A stretch of 64,000 nucleotides of DNA from Polyporus tsugae. Taxonomy: Eukaryota; Basidiomycota; Agaricomycetes; Polyporales; Polyporaceae. Below, in pieces: positions 1-11,531 of this stretch (position 1 is its first letter; each line of letters starts with the position of its first letter). The DNA is taken from the NCBI GenBank assembly GCA_024305745.1, contig JAHRBS010000008.1, forward strand, positions 248,001 through 312,000. Reading direction: 5' to 3'. Below the pieces are notes generated by a model. It ran no database searches. It was not told the origin of the DNA and saw only the letters and a list, made by a program, of their open reading frames with translations. Position numbers and translations under genes: made by a program.

Positions 1-1163
1 GGCGTGGGGGCGTGCTGTCCCGCCGTTTTGCCCGGCGGGCCTCGAGGAGTGGGAACGGGCAGGATTTTTTTTTTTCGCCAGGGCTGGACAAACAAGGCTA
101 CGGCGGCTTCCAGCTCCCAGAGCGCCCACGCACCGTCCGATATGGAGACCGGGTCCCCGCACGGCGTCTCGCCCGGAAGGCGTCAGAAGGGGCTGGATAT
201 GGCAGGTGCCCGTTGAGAGACCGGAGCCTGCGCTGGAGGAGTGTGGCCTTGTCTCGATCGTGTTACAGATCGACGTTGCAACGCCTTCTTGTCGACGAGA
301 CCCGCCCCCCCTGCCTCATCTGGTTCCGCGACGCTTGCGCCCGCTCCTATGTCCCGTTTCACTCCCGTTGCGCCCGGAACCGCCCTGGTCCCCTGTCTCC
401 CCGCTCGCACGCCCGTAGCGACTCAGAGCACAAGACCGCGCGTGACCACGCAGTTTCGGAACAACGGGCCTGAGCGGGAATGCGACGTGCCACCGCTGTC
501 CCGGAAATTTCAGTGCGCCGTGCCATGCGGAGCGGAGGGACAAGATGATGATATCTGGAACAGTGGAACTTGAAGTGCAGCTGGATTCAGAAGGCCCAAA
601 AGCGCCGTTTAGCGACAAGACGCATGCGCATATTCGGATCACCAGCGGAGTGGGAGCGTGCGTCGCTTCTCAGATCTCAAGCCCCGCGGGCACGGAGGCA
701 ACTTTGAAGGGTTCTTCTCAACTTTCTGTCCCCGTGCGAGACTCAGAACGAATGCCAGCGGTACGGTACCTGCTTACGGCGCCAAACAGGCTGTGGCCAG
801 CGATCGGTAGGGAATTCCAAGGAATTATGACGCACTCACCTCTACATACACACCTCTGCGCGCAGGCCGGCACCCATGGCCAGTGCACCGAATATCTGGG
901 CGGAGTGCGGGAGTGCGGGCGCGGGCTTCCTAGCGATGCCTGTGCGGACGGAGTGGCGACGGAAATGGCAGCATTGACCATGCCGCATGGAGACTGTAGC
1001 AGCCACACTGAGACAGTGAGCCCGGATCCTCCACACCGGTCCCAGAGATGGGAAAACGCACCTCAAGGCTCAGGGGGGCAGAGACGGATCACTTCCATCT
1101 CACATCGCGAATGTCTATCTGCCTCTGCGCTGGTTTTGCACGCCGCGAGGCAGATGCTGCTGC

Positions 1164-1191
1164 GGGATATGGGATACGGGATACGGGATAC
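1164..1191. repeat. Heptamer tandem repeat
   Basis: Four consecutive copies of a 7-base unit (GGGATAC, the first copy ending in T) are visible. It looks like a small replication-slippage minisatellite, and no function is suggested by its position. Confidence 0.85.
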
Positions 1192-2210
1192 GTATGTACA
1201 ATGCGGGACCCGGATGATGATGGATGGACGCGATAGATCCATGGATGGATAAGTAGACGGGAACGGAATGAAAGAACTGTGGCCAAGACGTAAACGTCGC
1301 GATCATGCATTCATGGATCATGGATGCATATGGATGGCCGGCCAAACGAACTGCCACTGCCCCAGCGCCGGAGCCAATGTCATTCTTGCATTGCCCGCGC
1401 GAGCCGCGTCGTCATGTCTTCTGAAGCGGAACCCACGGGGTGCTCGGGCCATCCTTCAGCTGACAGAACGCAAAGACCCGCGTCATCCGAGAGAAAAAAA
1501 ACATCTGACTGTGCGGGCTGCGTACGCAGGCGAGAGAGTTCGCGAAATGACCGACGCAGTGGCATATCAGAGGCACCATCACCTCATTCCCGTCCGTTCG
1601 CAGCACGGCAAAGCGTTCGAGCGCTGTCCTGCTGGGCGGAGGGTTGTGCGGCAGCTGAGGTGGGGCGGAACATGGTATGTATCAGGCATAGGACGGCGGC
1701 TCAGATATTGGAAGTCGAATTCGAACATGGACGTCTTCGGACCTCGGAGCAGGTTGAGATTTGCTTCCGTTCCCTCTTCGAGTATCATTTGCATGACAAC
1801 TGATCGCACGGCCCACTTGGTTAGCCAGTTCGCCGTCGGTGCGGGGTACTTACGCGAGTGACACGTTGCGCCTCCACATCAGAGACCTTGTCCTGACTCA
1901 TATCCATGATGGGCCTCCGTGCACGGCAGGCCTAGCGAGGGACGGTTCGGACGCCACAGAACGCGGAACGACGGGCGACCTGGCGGAGCCAAGTGTCGAA
2001 GCACGTTCCTCGCGCACCCGCTATCTAATTTCGCGTATCTCATCGCGTTGGCGGGCAGGCACATGATGACCCGCCCCAGTCACGGCGGCGGGGCTTGTGA
2101 CATGTGAGCCACCCGCCTCTTACTTTGTCTGAGCTTCATGTCCGAAAGTGAAGCCGGCTAGCTGGAATTTGGACTTGACAGGCCTGCAGCTGGTGATAGG
2201 CACGATAACT

Positions 2211-2266
2211 CGAGTGGCTCAGCACCTGGTCCAACGAGTGGCTCAGCACCTGGTCCAACGAGTGGC
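2211..2266. repeat. 24-bp tandem repeat, 2.3 copies
   Basis: Two perfect copies of a 24-base unit beginning CGAGTGGCTCAGC (2211-2234 and 2235-2258) are followed by the first 8 bases of a third. It lies in gene-free DNA and the sharp periodicity suggests recent slippage. Confidence 0.9.
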
Positions 2267-4030
2267 GCGTCGGCCACTTGTGTGCATACGGAATCCCGCG
2301 TAAAATCGATCTGGAAGGAGCCCTGAAGAATGCGATGTTTATGGGTATATCACGGGAGAAATCGACTCACCTGCGCTGCGCCGTGCTCTCTATCTGCCTT
2401 GAAGCCTCGCAGGAACGCGATCGGACAACGATCGCCGGTCGAAACAACGTACGAGATGAGCTCATAGCCTGGCTGCGTAGGTTGGGGAAGCGATCACGCA
2501 CGAGGAGGTTACGGTCAATGAATGCGTGCAGAATTGCTTCCGCAGCACGAGCACGGCCGGAACGGAAAGAATTGGGAAGGATGCACTGCCCTTGCGTCAC
2601 GTTTGGGAAAAAACAGGAAAGGAAATCACGATCATCGTGATCAACGATTACTTATCGCCTGGGCGTTCCGCCGATCGCGCCGCCCACCATACTGTCGCAT
2701 GGACGCATTCAATGGCAAATGCGTCTGCGAGATACTTAATCGTACTTTGTATTCGAAGCGGGTGGGGACGAAGCTGTCGTCTGCCTCGCGACCTCGGGCA
2801 GCTGAGAGAGAACCCGATCCAAACAGACTCCGCGATCCACGTCACGCGGTGCCGAACGCGTTACTACAGGGCAGGGAAACCTTCAGCTGGGCAGACAGCC
2901 TCCTTCACTCAGGGTCGCGCATACAGCCAGTCCGCCATCTGCGCGCGGAGAGACGGAAAGTAGCGCTATCAGCCCCATCGGAAGGTACCATCCAACCGTC
3001 GCTGGATCGGCACGGAGGAACAAGACATTAACCTTCTAAGGTTCCACTAGCAACCCGCAACCACACCATGCCGATCGCAATACAGTACTCCGCGTACTTA
3101 CTGGCATCACAGTCAAGCTCTCCCATCGAAGTATAGGCCGCCGCGTAGACCAATATGCTGCTGCCCTTTGGATGGGCCACCGTTAGCACTTGGTGGCGGG
3201 AACTGCCGGTACATTTGAGGAGTGTAGCCACACCGACATGCCTAGTACAATGAGTGCATGTGAATGAACCATATGAAGCAGAATGACGGCACATACGTAC
3301 ACGGGACGCGATTGCGCGTGAATGCGGGTACACTGAGACGTACGCGTCGCTGTCCCTCTTCCAGTCAGAAGCCAGTGAGATCGATCACGTAACGGAAAAA
3401 GGAGGATGACGATGCGCTTGTGGTCATCGACTCACCTGTTGCAGCTGTCCTCATGGTCCCTCGTATCGTAAAAGATTGGTTGGAGGCGCATATAGAGACT
3501 ATCGCTATGGTGTACCATCCGGGGTTGGATGACTTCATGTTGCCGGTGGTCCTAATCCAGGATAGCCTGCCAGTGGTGCCTGTTGCCAAACGAGCGTGGT
3601 CTGGGAATCATCAAATAGCCAGAGTGGGTATTCTGGAGAGAGGTCATAAAGGAGTCATGGAATCCGAATGAGAGCAGACGGCGATGTGCTGGAATAGTGC
3701 AGGATGAGTGTGCACGCCGAGCATGACGTCATTCTCGCCCCAAAGGGCAGTAGAGGCGCGAGATCGACGATCTCGGTCGGCCATGCCAAATGAGGCAGGA
3801 TAGCACAAATCGGGCAGGAGCGGAAGCAAATGCCACGTGTCCTCCTGCATCCTGCGCATTCCAAACGGCAACGCTCAGGCTGACGCTGTCGCTTGGCACT
3901 CATCCACCTCGTTTCGTAAACGGTCTGGAACTCGTCAGTCTCGACCGCTCTAACTCCTGGATGCACACGGCTGGTCTCACTTCTCGGTCGCAATCTAGCA
4001 CCCCGAATCTGGTTCTCTCGCACCGACGAC

Positions 4031-5107
4031 ATGGCCCCGAAGTTGAAGCGTTCGCGTTCACGCTCAATCACACCGGCGATCCCGCAGCGTAGTGACGAAG
4101 CAGAAGGGCGACCCTCGTTGCCTCAGCCTCCGAGTCAGCGAGCCAAAAAGCTAAAGCTTCTAGCCTCACATTCCATCTCCTCTCCATTTCCGGACTTCCC
4201 CCATCCCACTCCTGCCGAAGCGGGACAGGTCCACGCTCTCCTCGCGTCGACTCATCCTGACATTGCTTCCTCATACGCGCACCGCCGTGCGTCGCCTCCC
4301 GAAGATGGCAGTAGCAACTCGGCGCAGACGTGCGGCCAGGTCGCCAACGTGCTAGACTCGCTGATCGGCACCATCCTCAGCCAGAACACGTCCTCCAAGA
4401 ACTCGACCTCTGCGAAGCGCGGGCTGGACGCAGCGTTCGGACGGCACAACTTCCGCGCGATCGCAGAGGCGCGGAAGGAAGACGTCGCGGAGGCGATCAA
4501 GACTGGTGGTCTGGCGAACAAGAAGGCTGGGGTCATCCAGAAGATACTGCGAGAGGTCCACGAGAGGCACGGCGCGTACTCCCTGCAGCATCTTTCACGC
4601 GTCACGCCCTCCTCCTCCGACCCCAACGCAAAAGGCAAGCTGAAAGGCGACGGCGCGCACGATCACAGCCAGGCTACGGCAATGATCACGGACGAAGACG
4701 CTATGCAGGAACTAGTGTCGTACGACGGCGTTGGTCCCAAGACGGCCTCGTGCGTGCTCCTCTTCTGCCTCGGGCGCGCCTCGTTCCCTGTCGACACACA
4801 CGTCTTCCGGTTGTCCCGTCTCCTGGGCTGGGTCCCTGCGCGTGCCGACCGCGTGACGGCACAGGCCCACCTCGACCTCAAAATCCCGGATGACCTCAAG
4901 TACGGCTTACACGTACTGATGGTCGGCCACGGCCGCCGGTGCAAGGGGTGCAAGGGCACGAGCGGCGGAAAGGGCGAGTGCGTGCTCAAGCGGTGGCTCC
5001 GAGACCAGAAGGGCGAGGAGATCGGGGGGATAGCTGTGAAAGCGGAAGAGGACGCGGTCGACGTGGCAGTCAACGGCGCGACGGATGTTAAGAGCGAAGT
5101 GTCGTAA
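4031..5107 (+). CDS. HhH-GPD DNA glycosylase (endonuclease III-like)
   Basis: An intronless 358-residue protein that should remove damaged bases in base-excision repair. The start is the ATG after GACGAC; residues 1-60 are basic and Ser/Pro-rich, possibly a nuclear targeting tail. The glycosylase core includes DSLIGTILSQNTSSKNS near residue 110 and a helix-hairpin-helix with GVGPKTA, followed about 18 residues later by PVDTH. These match the catalytic Lys and Asp of endonuclease III, so a bifunctional glycosylase/lyase is expected. The C-terminal cluster region reads CKGCKGTSGGKGEC, only three cysteines in C-x2-C-x9-C spacing instead of the four of the classic 4Fe-4S loop. An acidic tail follows. 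It could equally be called a Nth-like or uncharacterised HhH-GPD protein. Confidence 0.9.
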   Translation: MAPKLKRSRSRSITPAIPQRSDEAEGRPSLPQPPSQRAKKLKLLASHSISSPFPDFPHPTPAEAGQVHALLASTHPDIASSYAHRRASPPEDGSSNSAQTCGQVANVLDSLIGTILSQNTSSKNSTSAKRGLDAAFGRHNFRAIAEARKEDVAEAIKTGGLANKKAGVIQKILREVHERHGAYSLQHLSRVTPSSSDPNAKGKLKGDGAHDHSQATAMITDEDAMQELVSYDGVGPKTASCVLLFCLGRASFPVDTHVFRLSRLLGWVPARADRVTAQAHLDLKIPDDLKYGLHVLMVGHGRRCKGCKGTSGGKGECVLKRWLRDQKGEEIGGIAVKAEEDAVDVAVNGATDVKSEVS

Positions 5108-6058
5108 GTCTGCCTCGTTTCTGGTTCTTCACGCTGGATGCTCCGACACTGTCTAGGCGTCGTAATGAATTGATCTTCGGGACTTTGAAGGAACCGTACT
5201 TAGCTCAGAGTTCCCCGATGCTTTACCTCTGCCGGCTTCCAACGCACTCTTACGCGGCTTCCTGACCCTTCCATGAGCTCATATTGCACGCGCAAGAAAC
5301 GCTTTGTTGACGCGTGGTGAGACGCGTCTAATGAGACACCACGATCACGTGCAGCTAACCGTTTCCATGCCGAGCAGTTTGTACCGCTAGCAAACATTGT
5401 ACTCTCGGAAATCAATCGATTGTACCCCGAAACAACACTTCCGTAACGTCGACGTCGCGCGCACACAAGACATACTCGGTCGTCAAGTCGGCCCTCGAGA
5501 ACAAGTCCTCGACATCAGAATCACTCACAAGTTGCCTGTTTCGGCACAAGAGCGCGTCTCGTCTGGCTGCTCGGACTTTGCCATCGCCCACGTTCTGCAG
5601 CACGCAAGCCCGCGCGGGGCTGCGAAGCTGCCACTGATGTTGGCGATAATACGAGGAGCACGAGGGATGAGCTACGATTCCTGCCTTTCTGAGGCCCTAG
5701 GACCGTGCCCTTCCCCAGCCCAGCCTCAGCCACTTGCGAGGCCGTGCACCGTGCACTGGCAATGCTTGAACCTCGTGCCGCGCCTGTCTTTTCGTCCTGA
5801 CACTCTAGTCCCCCCTCACTCCTTCGCTACGCCCGCCTCTGGTCACCCGTCTCCGACGGGCCTCCACACTCTGTCGCTCGCTCGGACGCACTTCATAACC
5901 CCGCACGCGATCACGACGTCGGCCAATCACGACACCACCCTCGGCACCCGCAAAGGCACCGGAGCTGACGCCAGAAGACGGCCGGAGGCTCAGAACGCGA
6001 AGCCCCCTCCCACTTCCAGTTGAGTTGAGCTCCGGAGAAGAAGACTATCACTATCACG
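5108..6058. other. Intergenic region
   Basis: No gene is recognised. It holds the 3' flank of the glycosylase and the promoter of the DUF6699 gene. The 5700-5990 part is C-rich with repeated TCGCTCG and CACC runs, as is common upstream of basidiomycete genes. Confidence 0.55.
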
Positions 6059-8054
6059 ATGACCCCAGGCCCGTCAAGTAGTAGTAGCCGGCCAGACCAC
6101 GGACAGGAAGGCTGGCCCCCAAATGCCGCGAACCCACACCACCGCGTCGACTTCAGACGATCGTGGGTGCCCTCGCCGGAGATGCCAGGGCCCGCGCCGC
6201 TCCTAGACGCCGCCCTTCCGGGCATCGAAGAGGACGAACTCGAACTCGAACTCGACCGTGACCACCTGCTGGGTTCGCGGCGGCATAGAACGCGAAGCTC
6301 ACGGACATACGGAGGCGAGGAGAACCAGAACCCACCCCCGAACGGTATGCACCCGAATCCCGGGAAGCGGTCTGTCAGCGGGAGCACGGGCAGCACGCGC
6401 ACGGCGGCGAGCGTGCACACGCACACGCACACATATGCGGGCCCCAGCTGCAAGCGGCCGCTCCGGTCGACGGGCACTCTCTCTGGCAACGGTGAGGCTG
6501 CGTATGCATACGATGCCCAGCGGGCTCATCATACGCACCCTGGAGATGATCTGCCCGTGCATGTCCCACGGACGCGGCCGGCCCCTGCCACCACCATTGG
6601 TGCACGCCCGCGGCACCCCGCACGCGAACAGGAACGCGAGCTCCAGGGCGATTCAGATCCAGAGTTTGTGCGCCGCAAGTCGTGGCTCTCCGTGCTGAGC
6701 CCAAAGAAGCTCTTCAGTACTACTCGTGCGTAACCGTTCATGATCGACTTTTCACGCTTACGAGTATTTCACGCCTCCTGTCCCTGTCACCTTTTCGCTC
6801 GTGCTCAAGCTTTCAGTTTTTTGGGTGGGAGGCAGCGGGATCGGCATGTTGACGTAATGGCCATTGGCTGCTTAGGGAAACGCCGCAGTATTGTGCCGCT
6901 CATGGCTGAGGCGGACGCCAGAGTGGGCCGCTCCTACCTAGAGAACGCAAACGAGAACGAGTACGCGAGCGCGAACGCGAACACGAACACAGAAATTTTG
7001 GGGCGCACGCACGCTGCACACGTGCACGTGCAAAAACGCGAGGTGTGCCCGGCGGAATGGCGGGCGTACGGGATGTGGGCGCGCCCCTGGCTCGGGAAGG
7101 AGTACGGGGAGATAATCGTCCGAAATGCCAGTGCGTATCTCGCCCCCCCCCCTCGCTTTCCATGGAACCCGCGTGATCGCATGCGGCTGACAGCACGACT
7201 CCGACACGCACTCTGCTACTTTACTTACAGCGCCCCCCGACCCCCCGCGCGAGCTGAGCCCGCCGCAGGTGGAGGCCATGATCGCGACCCTCTGGGAGGA
7301 CGAGCGTCCGCACCCCGACCGGTGGATCCCGCGTGTCCAGCATTTGTCGCTGCCGCCGCGACCAGACCTCTGGCCGACGCCCAGGCAGACGTACCAGCCG
7401 CTCCCCGAGGAGCTGCAGCTGAACCCGTTTCTCGTGCACAGCCTCATGGGCCGTCCCCCCCTGCACTTCGACCTGCGGCTGCGCGCGGAGGACATCATAC
7501 TTGGGGAGCGGCCGCCCCCAGCCAATCCTTACGTGCGATCTCGACCAAGCGCCAACCACGCGAACAGCAACTTCTTGCTCGGGCTCCCAGGGCACGCGAC
7601 TTCAGCTTCAGACTCGTCCTCGGACAGCGAGCGCGCGGCCCCGTCCTGGTGCGACGGCCCCAACGGCGCGCAGCCGGCGACGTACCCGGGGGTGCCGCGC
7701 CTGCGCATCACGGCGCTCGCGGGCGACGCGCAGCACTCCTTCCCGTGGCCGGTGACGGTGCTGCCGCACCACGAGGCGCTGCCCGTGCTCGTCGCGGACG
7801 TCGCGCACGCGCTCGTCGCGAACTTTGAGGAGCGCCTCGCGAGCGCCGAGGTCGAGGCGCTCTCCGACGGCCGCCGCGTCATGCTCTACCAGGCGTACTG
7901 GCGCCGCATGCGCCTCCCCGTCGGGGGCCGCACCCCACCGGAGACCGACGGGCTGAGGAGGGTCGACTACTTGGGCGACGCGGTGTACTTCCTCGGGCTG
8001 GAGGCGAATCCGGGCGGGGACGGGTTCGTGCTGTTCATGGGGCCTCCGCCGTAG
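6059..8054 (+). CDS. DUF6699-domain protein, function unknown
   Basis: A three-exon model gives 559 residues: exons 6059-6725, 6942-7130 and 7231-8054, with GT-AG introns of 216 and 100 nt that keep phase. Residues 1-220 are low-complexity, with an acidic run (EEDELELELD), a His/Thr run and basic patches. A short Asn/Glu/Ala/Thr repeat follows at about 6945-6990. The C-terminal half carries the fungal DUF6699 layout: LNPFL near the start, PPLHFDLRL, then PGVPRLRITAL, FPWPVTVLP and a helical segment ending in YLGDAVYFLGLE. The family occurs widely in mushrooms and has no known activity. The third exon is secure. The join between exons 1 and 2 is inferred, and exon 1 could be a separate gene. 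Confidence 0.7.
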
Positions 8055-11000
8055 TCCCGACATGTCAATGTCAATGTCACGGAGCGGCCCCAGCGTGCTG
8101 GGTTGCCGCGAGGTGCGCCGCCGTGCGCGTGGTGATGGTCGGCTGAGCGCAGGGCATGGCGTACAATTGGGCACAATGTCGTTTTGTTTCGGGGAGGGGG
8201 ATAATGGTACGAGTCGCCCTCCGCTCGTACCGTACTTCGTCCGGTCTGGCTGGCGGAGCCGCGCGGCGTACGACATGCCAAGCGCGGTTGCGCCGCGGTA
8301 TCCCAGACGGGGAGGGTGTTTATACGGTTGCTTTTGGGTACTTCGCTGTCTGTTCCGGGATGGATTCGTCTGCCTGCTGTATCTCGTCATGCTTTCCTGT
8401 TCTGCACGCAATGCATCTCTTTCTCGTTTCCGCATTGACTCCAGTCCTCCCGCGAGGCGCTGGGGAGGACGGGGGGAAGCCGGGGTTAAGGATACATTGC
8501 GGCGCAGGGTAACGATAGTCAGTGAATTCTGCCGATGCCTCGGGCCATGTTGCACATAACGCCCCGCGCTGACTCGACTTCAGAGTTCGACACCCAGAGA
8601 TGGCAGGTAGGAGTACCAGGTAGCAATGGAAGACGGACGCAGAGCATCGGGAAGACGTCAGTCAAACTCTGTCTGCAAATCTGGGACAAAGGCAACCGAG
8701 AACGTACGAGGGGCGCCGTGGGTTGAATACTGAGTACTGAGCGCTGAGCATGAGACCGGTAGAGAGGGAAGGGGTCTCGAGTCGCGTGTCGATGTTGAAG
8801 TATTAGAGTTACGGAAGCAGTCCTATGCTGCTAGGAGAAGCGGGGAAGGTGCAATACCGCTCCCGGATCACCAGCATTCCAGGAGGTGGATTTTGCGGCC
8901 TTCGTGAACGATTCCTAAAGCACACGCACCTACTACCAAGTACGAAAAACGCTGCCGACAGTCGCAAGGTTGTACCAAGTTCTCGGATGGCGGAGCTGGA
9001 CTGTCATAGAACTGGACATTCGCCATTGTACACCTCCGAATACGTGTCCAGGGACACCGTTTTGGTCCGCGCTGGCCGAACAAGTGCCTGGTGAGGAGTT
9101 TAACTGTCAGCGGAAGAAGGACATACCCTGGCTGAACCGTGGCATCGTATCTCGACATGCCGCAGATGAGAACTCTGGGAAGAAGACGTACCCGCAGACC
9201 CCGACCCATTGGACCAAGTTCATCCCACCCTCAGGGAGCGCCTGCGCACATGACATGAGGGGGTTCGGTCCGACCGCCGTACACCAGAGCCGTCGGAGCG
9301 CTGGGGTCTACCCGCCGCCGAGGCGGGACGGACGGGCAAGATGGAACAAAGTGAGGACAGGGGAGTGGGAGCGGGGAGGAAGGTGTCGTCGCTTTTCCGT
9401 CGCAGGTCCGATGCGCGTGTTCAGAACGTGGTCCCCGAGAAGTTGTGGGGGATAGCGGGTCACGTAATTGCTCGCGCGGGGGTCCCCGCTCGTGTCCGTA
9501 CAGCTGTCAGCAGGGCGCGCTCTTTCGTGGGGTGCGGACGTAACGGAGTGCAGGATGCTGGAACTTAGAATCCCGGGCGTCCCTCTGAGACGGCTGGCGT
9601 CGAACTCCATCCCCGTGCGCGCCACGCTGGAGATGGAGATTCGTCAGTATGAATCCGAGCCCAGCGACGACGATCGAACGGAGATCTCCCCACTCGCCCC
9701 GTTGGGCGGTGGGCAGTGAGCGACGAGTGTCGAAAGGGAAACCAGGCCGCATACACAGCGACTCCTCCCAGTCTGCGAAGCAACGCCTCCGCAGTGCCAT
9801 ATTTTCGGAGCAAATGTGGGGAAATTTGTGCCGAGCACCCCGTGCCCTCTATCGGCGGAGACCAGGCGGAGACCATGTCGTACATTCGTGATATGTTGAA
9901 CTTTGACAGAGCGCGTAAGATGAATGCAACCGTACGAGGACCCTAGACTAGGCGGTGCCACATTCATCATGTGCAGCGATATGGCGCGCCTGACGGAGGA
10001 AGCGGGAGGAGCGTAGTCGGGGATATGCTCGTGATTGTCGGTCCGAATGTCCTGATAGTGAGCTGGCATCGTTCGACGTTGGACAAAGATATGCTGGTGG
10101 ACAAACGAGATCCCCGGCGGTGGCAAGCGGCAGGGACGCATTCAGATCCGACAGGGAGGATGCGTAGCCGGAGCAAGATCCTTGCAGGCGTGACCACCAG
10201 AGCGACGGCCGAAGGCGTGTATCCTAGCCTCAAGGCAAAGAAGCGAGAGGTTAAAGATATCTGGAGGAAGTTCCGGACGTGGGTAGACGACACCTGTGCT
10301 ATGACGACAGTGCGTCCACGGAACGGGTCTTGTTTCGTTGATACCATGTCGCTTGTTGATCACTGCAAGCATGTGCGTGGAAGTAGATGGTTCTAAGTAT
10401 TCTTCACGTTTAGCGAGGGGGGGCAGATGGGGACAGGAACAACGGGCCGGAGTTCTGCAGGGTTGGGCAAAACCGTCAGGAAGGCAGTAAGCGAGAGCAG
10501 TCGGACCTGCCGCCTGACGGCATGTTCCAGGGAACAGAGAGGCTCCGGACATCCAGGATTGCGGACATTTGAGCTTTGGCTGTACGGAGAGCGTTGGCGA
10601 AGATGACCATGACGCAGCAATCGACGCAGGCGGCTCGGAACACGGCGCCAGCCGAAGGCGGAGCAGGCGAGTTGAACCTCCGCTCGCACTAACGCTTCCA
10701 TATTCTGGCCACGTTGACCGCGACTTGCACCGTCTTGTACATTGTCTATCCTTCTGTCTATGTCTTCTTGCTCCATGTCGACACGTTCTGCGCTAGAGAC
10801 CGATCTCGCTTCAGGTGATGTGTGTGGAGGAGTCAGGCGACGGCCGACTGAAGACCGCATCGATATATTCCGAATCAAGGCTGTGCGCAAGATTCAGAAT
10901 CAGAGCAGCCGCCAAGGTGAGTGCTCTTTTCGCCCGGGGAATGCGTTCCCCGGATGATAGGGGAGATGAGGTGCCACACAGTCACTCCTAGTCATGGGGA

Positions 11001-11531
11001 TTCGGGAAGAAAGCGAGACAACGCGTCCCTTCATCCGTAGCTATAACCGCCCCTGCCATTAATGATCGACGTATGCCGCCGAATGAGATACGGGCATCTG
11101 GACGGGCATGGCTGGCTAATAAAGCTTGGTTCTAAGTCGCGTGTTGCCCAGCTTGCGTGGTTCTTGCGCACGCTTCTTGTTCCCTCTGCAGCTCGTCATT
11201 GCCACTTACTCGACGGCGTGTCCGTCAATAACCTTTCCCGGCGCCCAGTTCCCATTAAGAGGCCGAGGCTCGTGCTCACCATCACCTTCACTCGAGGAAC
11301 TCGACGGAAGGCAACGCCACGCACGTCGCTGCGCCTGCCACCTGGGAATTGCTGCCGGCACGAAGGCCAGTCCCCAGTTGCCTAGAAGAGAATAAAGGCA
11401 GTGAATATTTGGGTTCGACGCTCTACTCCCACCTGATCCCTTGTCGAGATCCTCTTACGTTTCTTTCCTCCTCGTCCTCTCCCTGCTCCCTACCGCTTCA
11501 GCCTCTCCATTCCAATCTCACAGCTCTCCTG
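8055..11531. other. Gene-poor stretch
   Basis: No convincing gene is seen. Open frames are short and multi-frame. A stretch at about 10580-10800 read on the minus strand has a hydrophobic run (VMVIFANAL) that could be a decayed membrane-protein exon, but the frame breaks on both sides. The last 150 bases (pyrimidine-rich, CTTCCTCC motifs) are the HMG gene promoter. Confidence 0.5.

Larger units (their letters stand above)
1..4030. other. Gene-free stretch
   Basis: I find no protein I recognise on either strand. The open frames are short, overlap in several frames and lack conserved motifs or coherent splice sites. Two small tandem repeats (1164-1191 and 2211-2266) are the only structure noted. 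The last bases form the promoter and leader of the DNA glycosylase gene. Confidence 0.6.

Noticed and set aside
7608..8555. Long minus-strand frame opposite the DUF6699 exon
   Set aside because: It is an Arg/His-rich antisense shadow of a GC-rich exon, with no recognisable domain.
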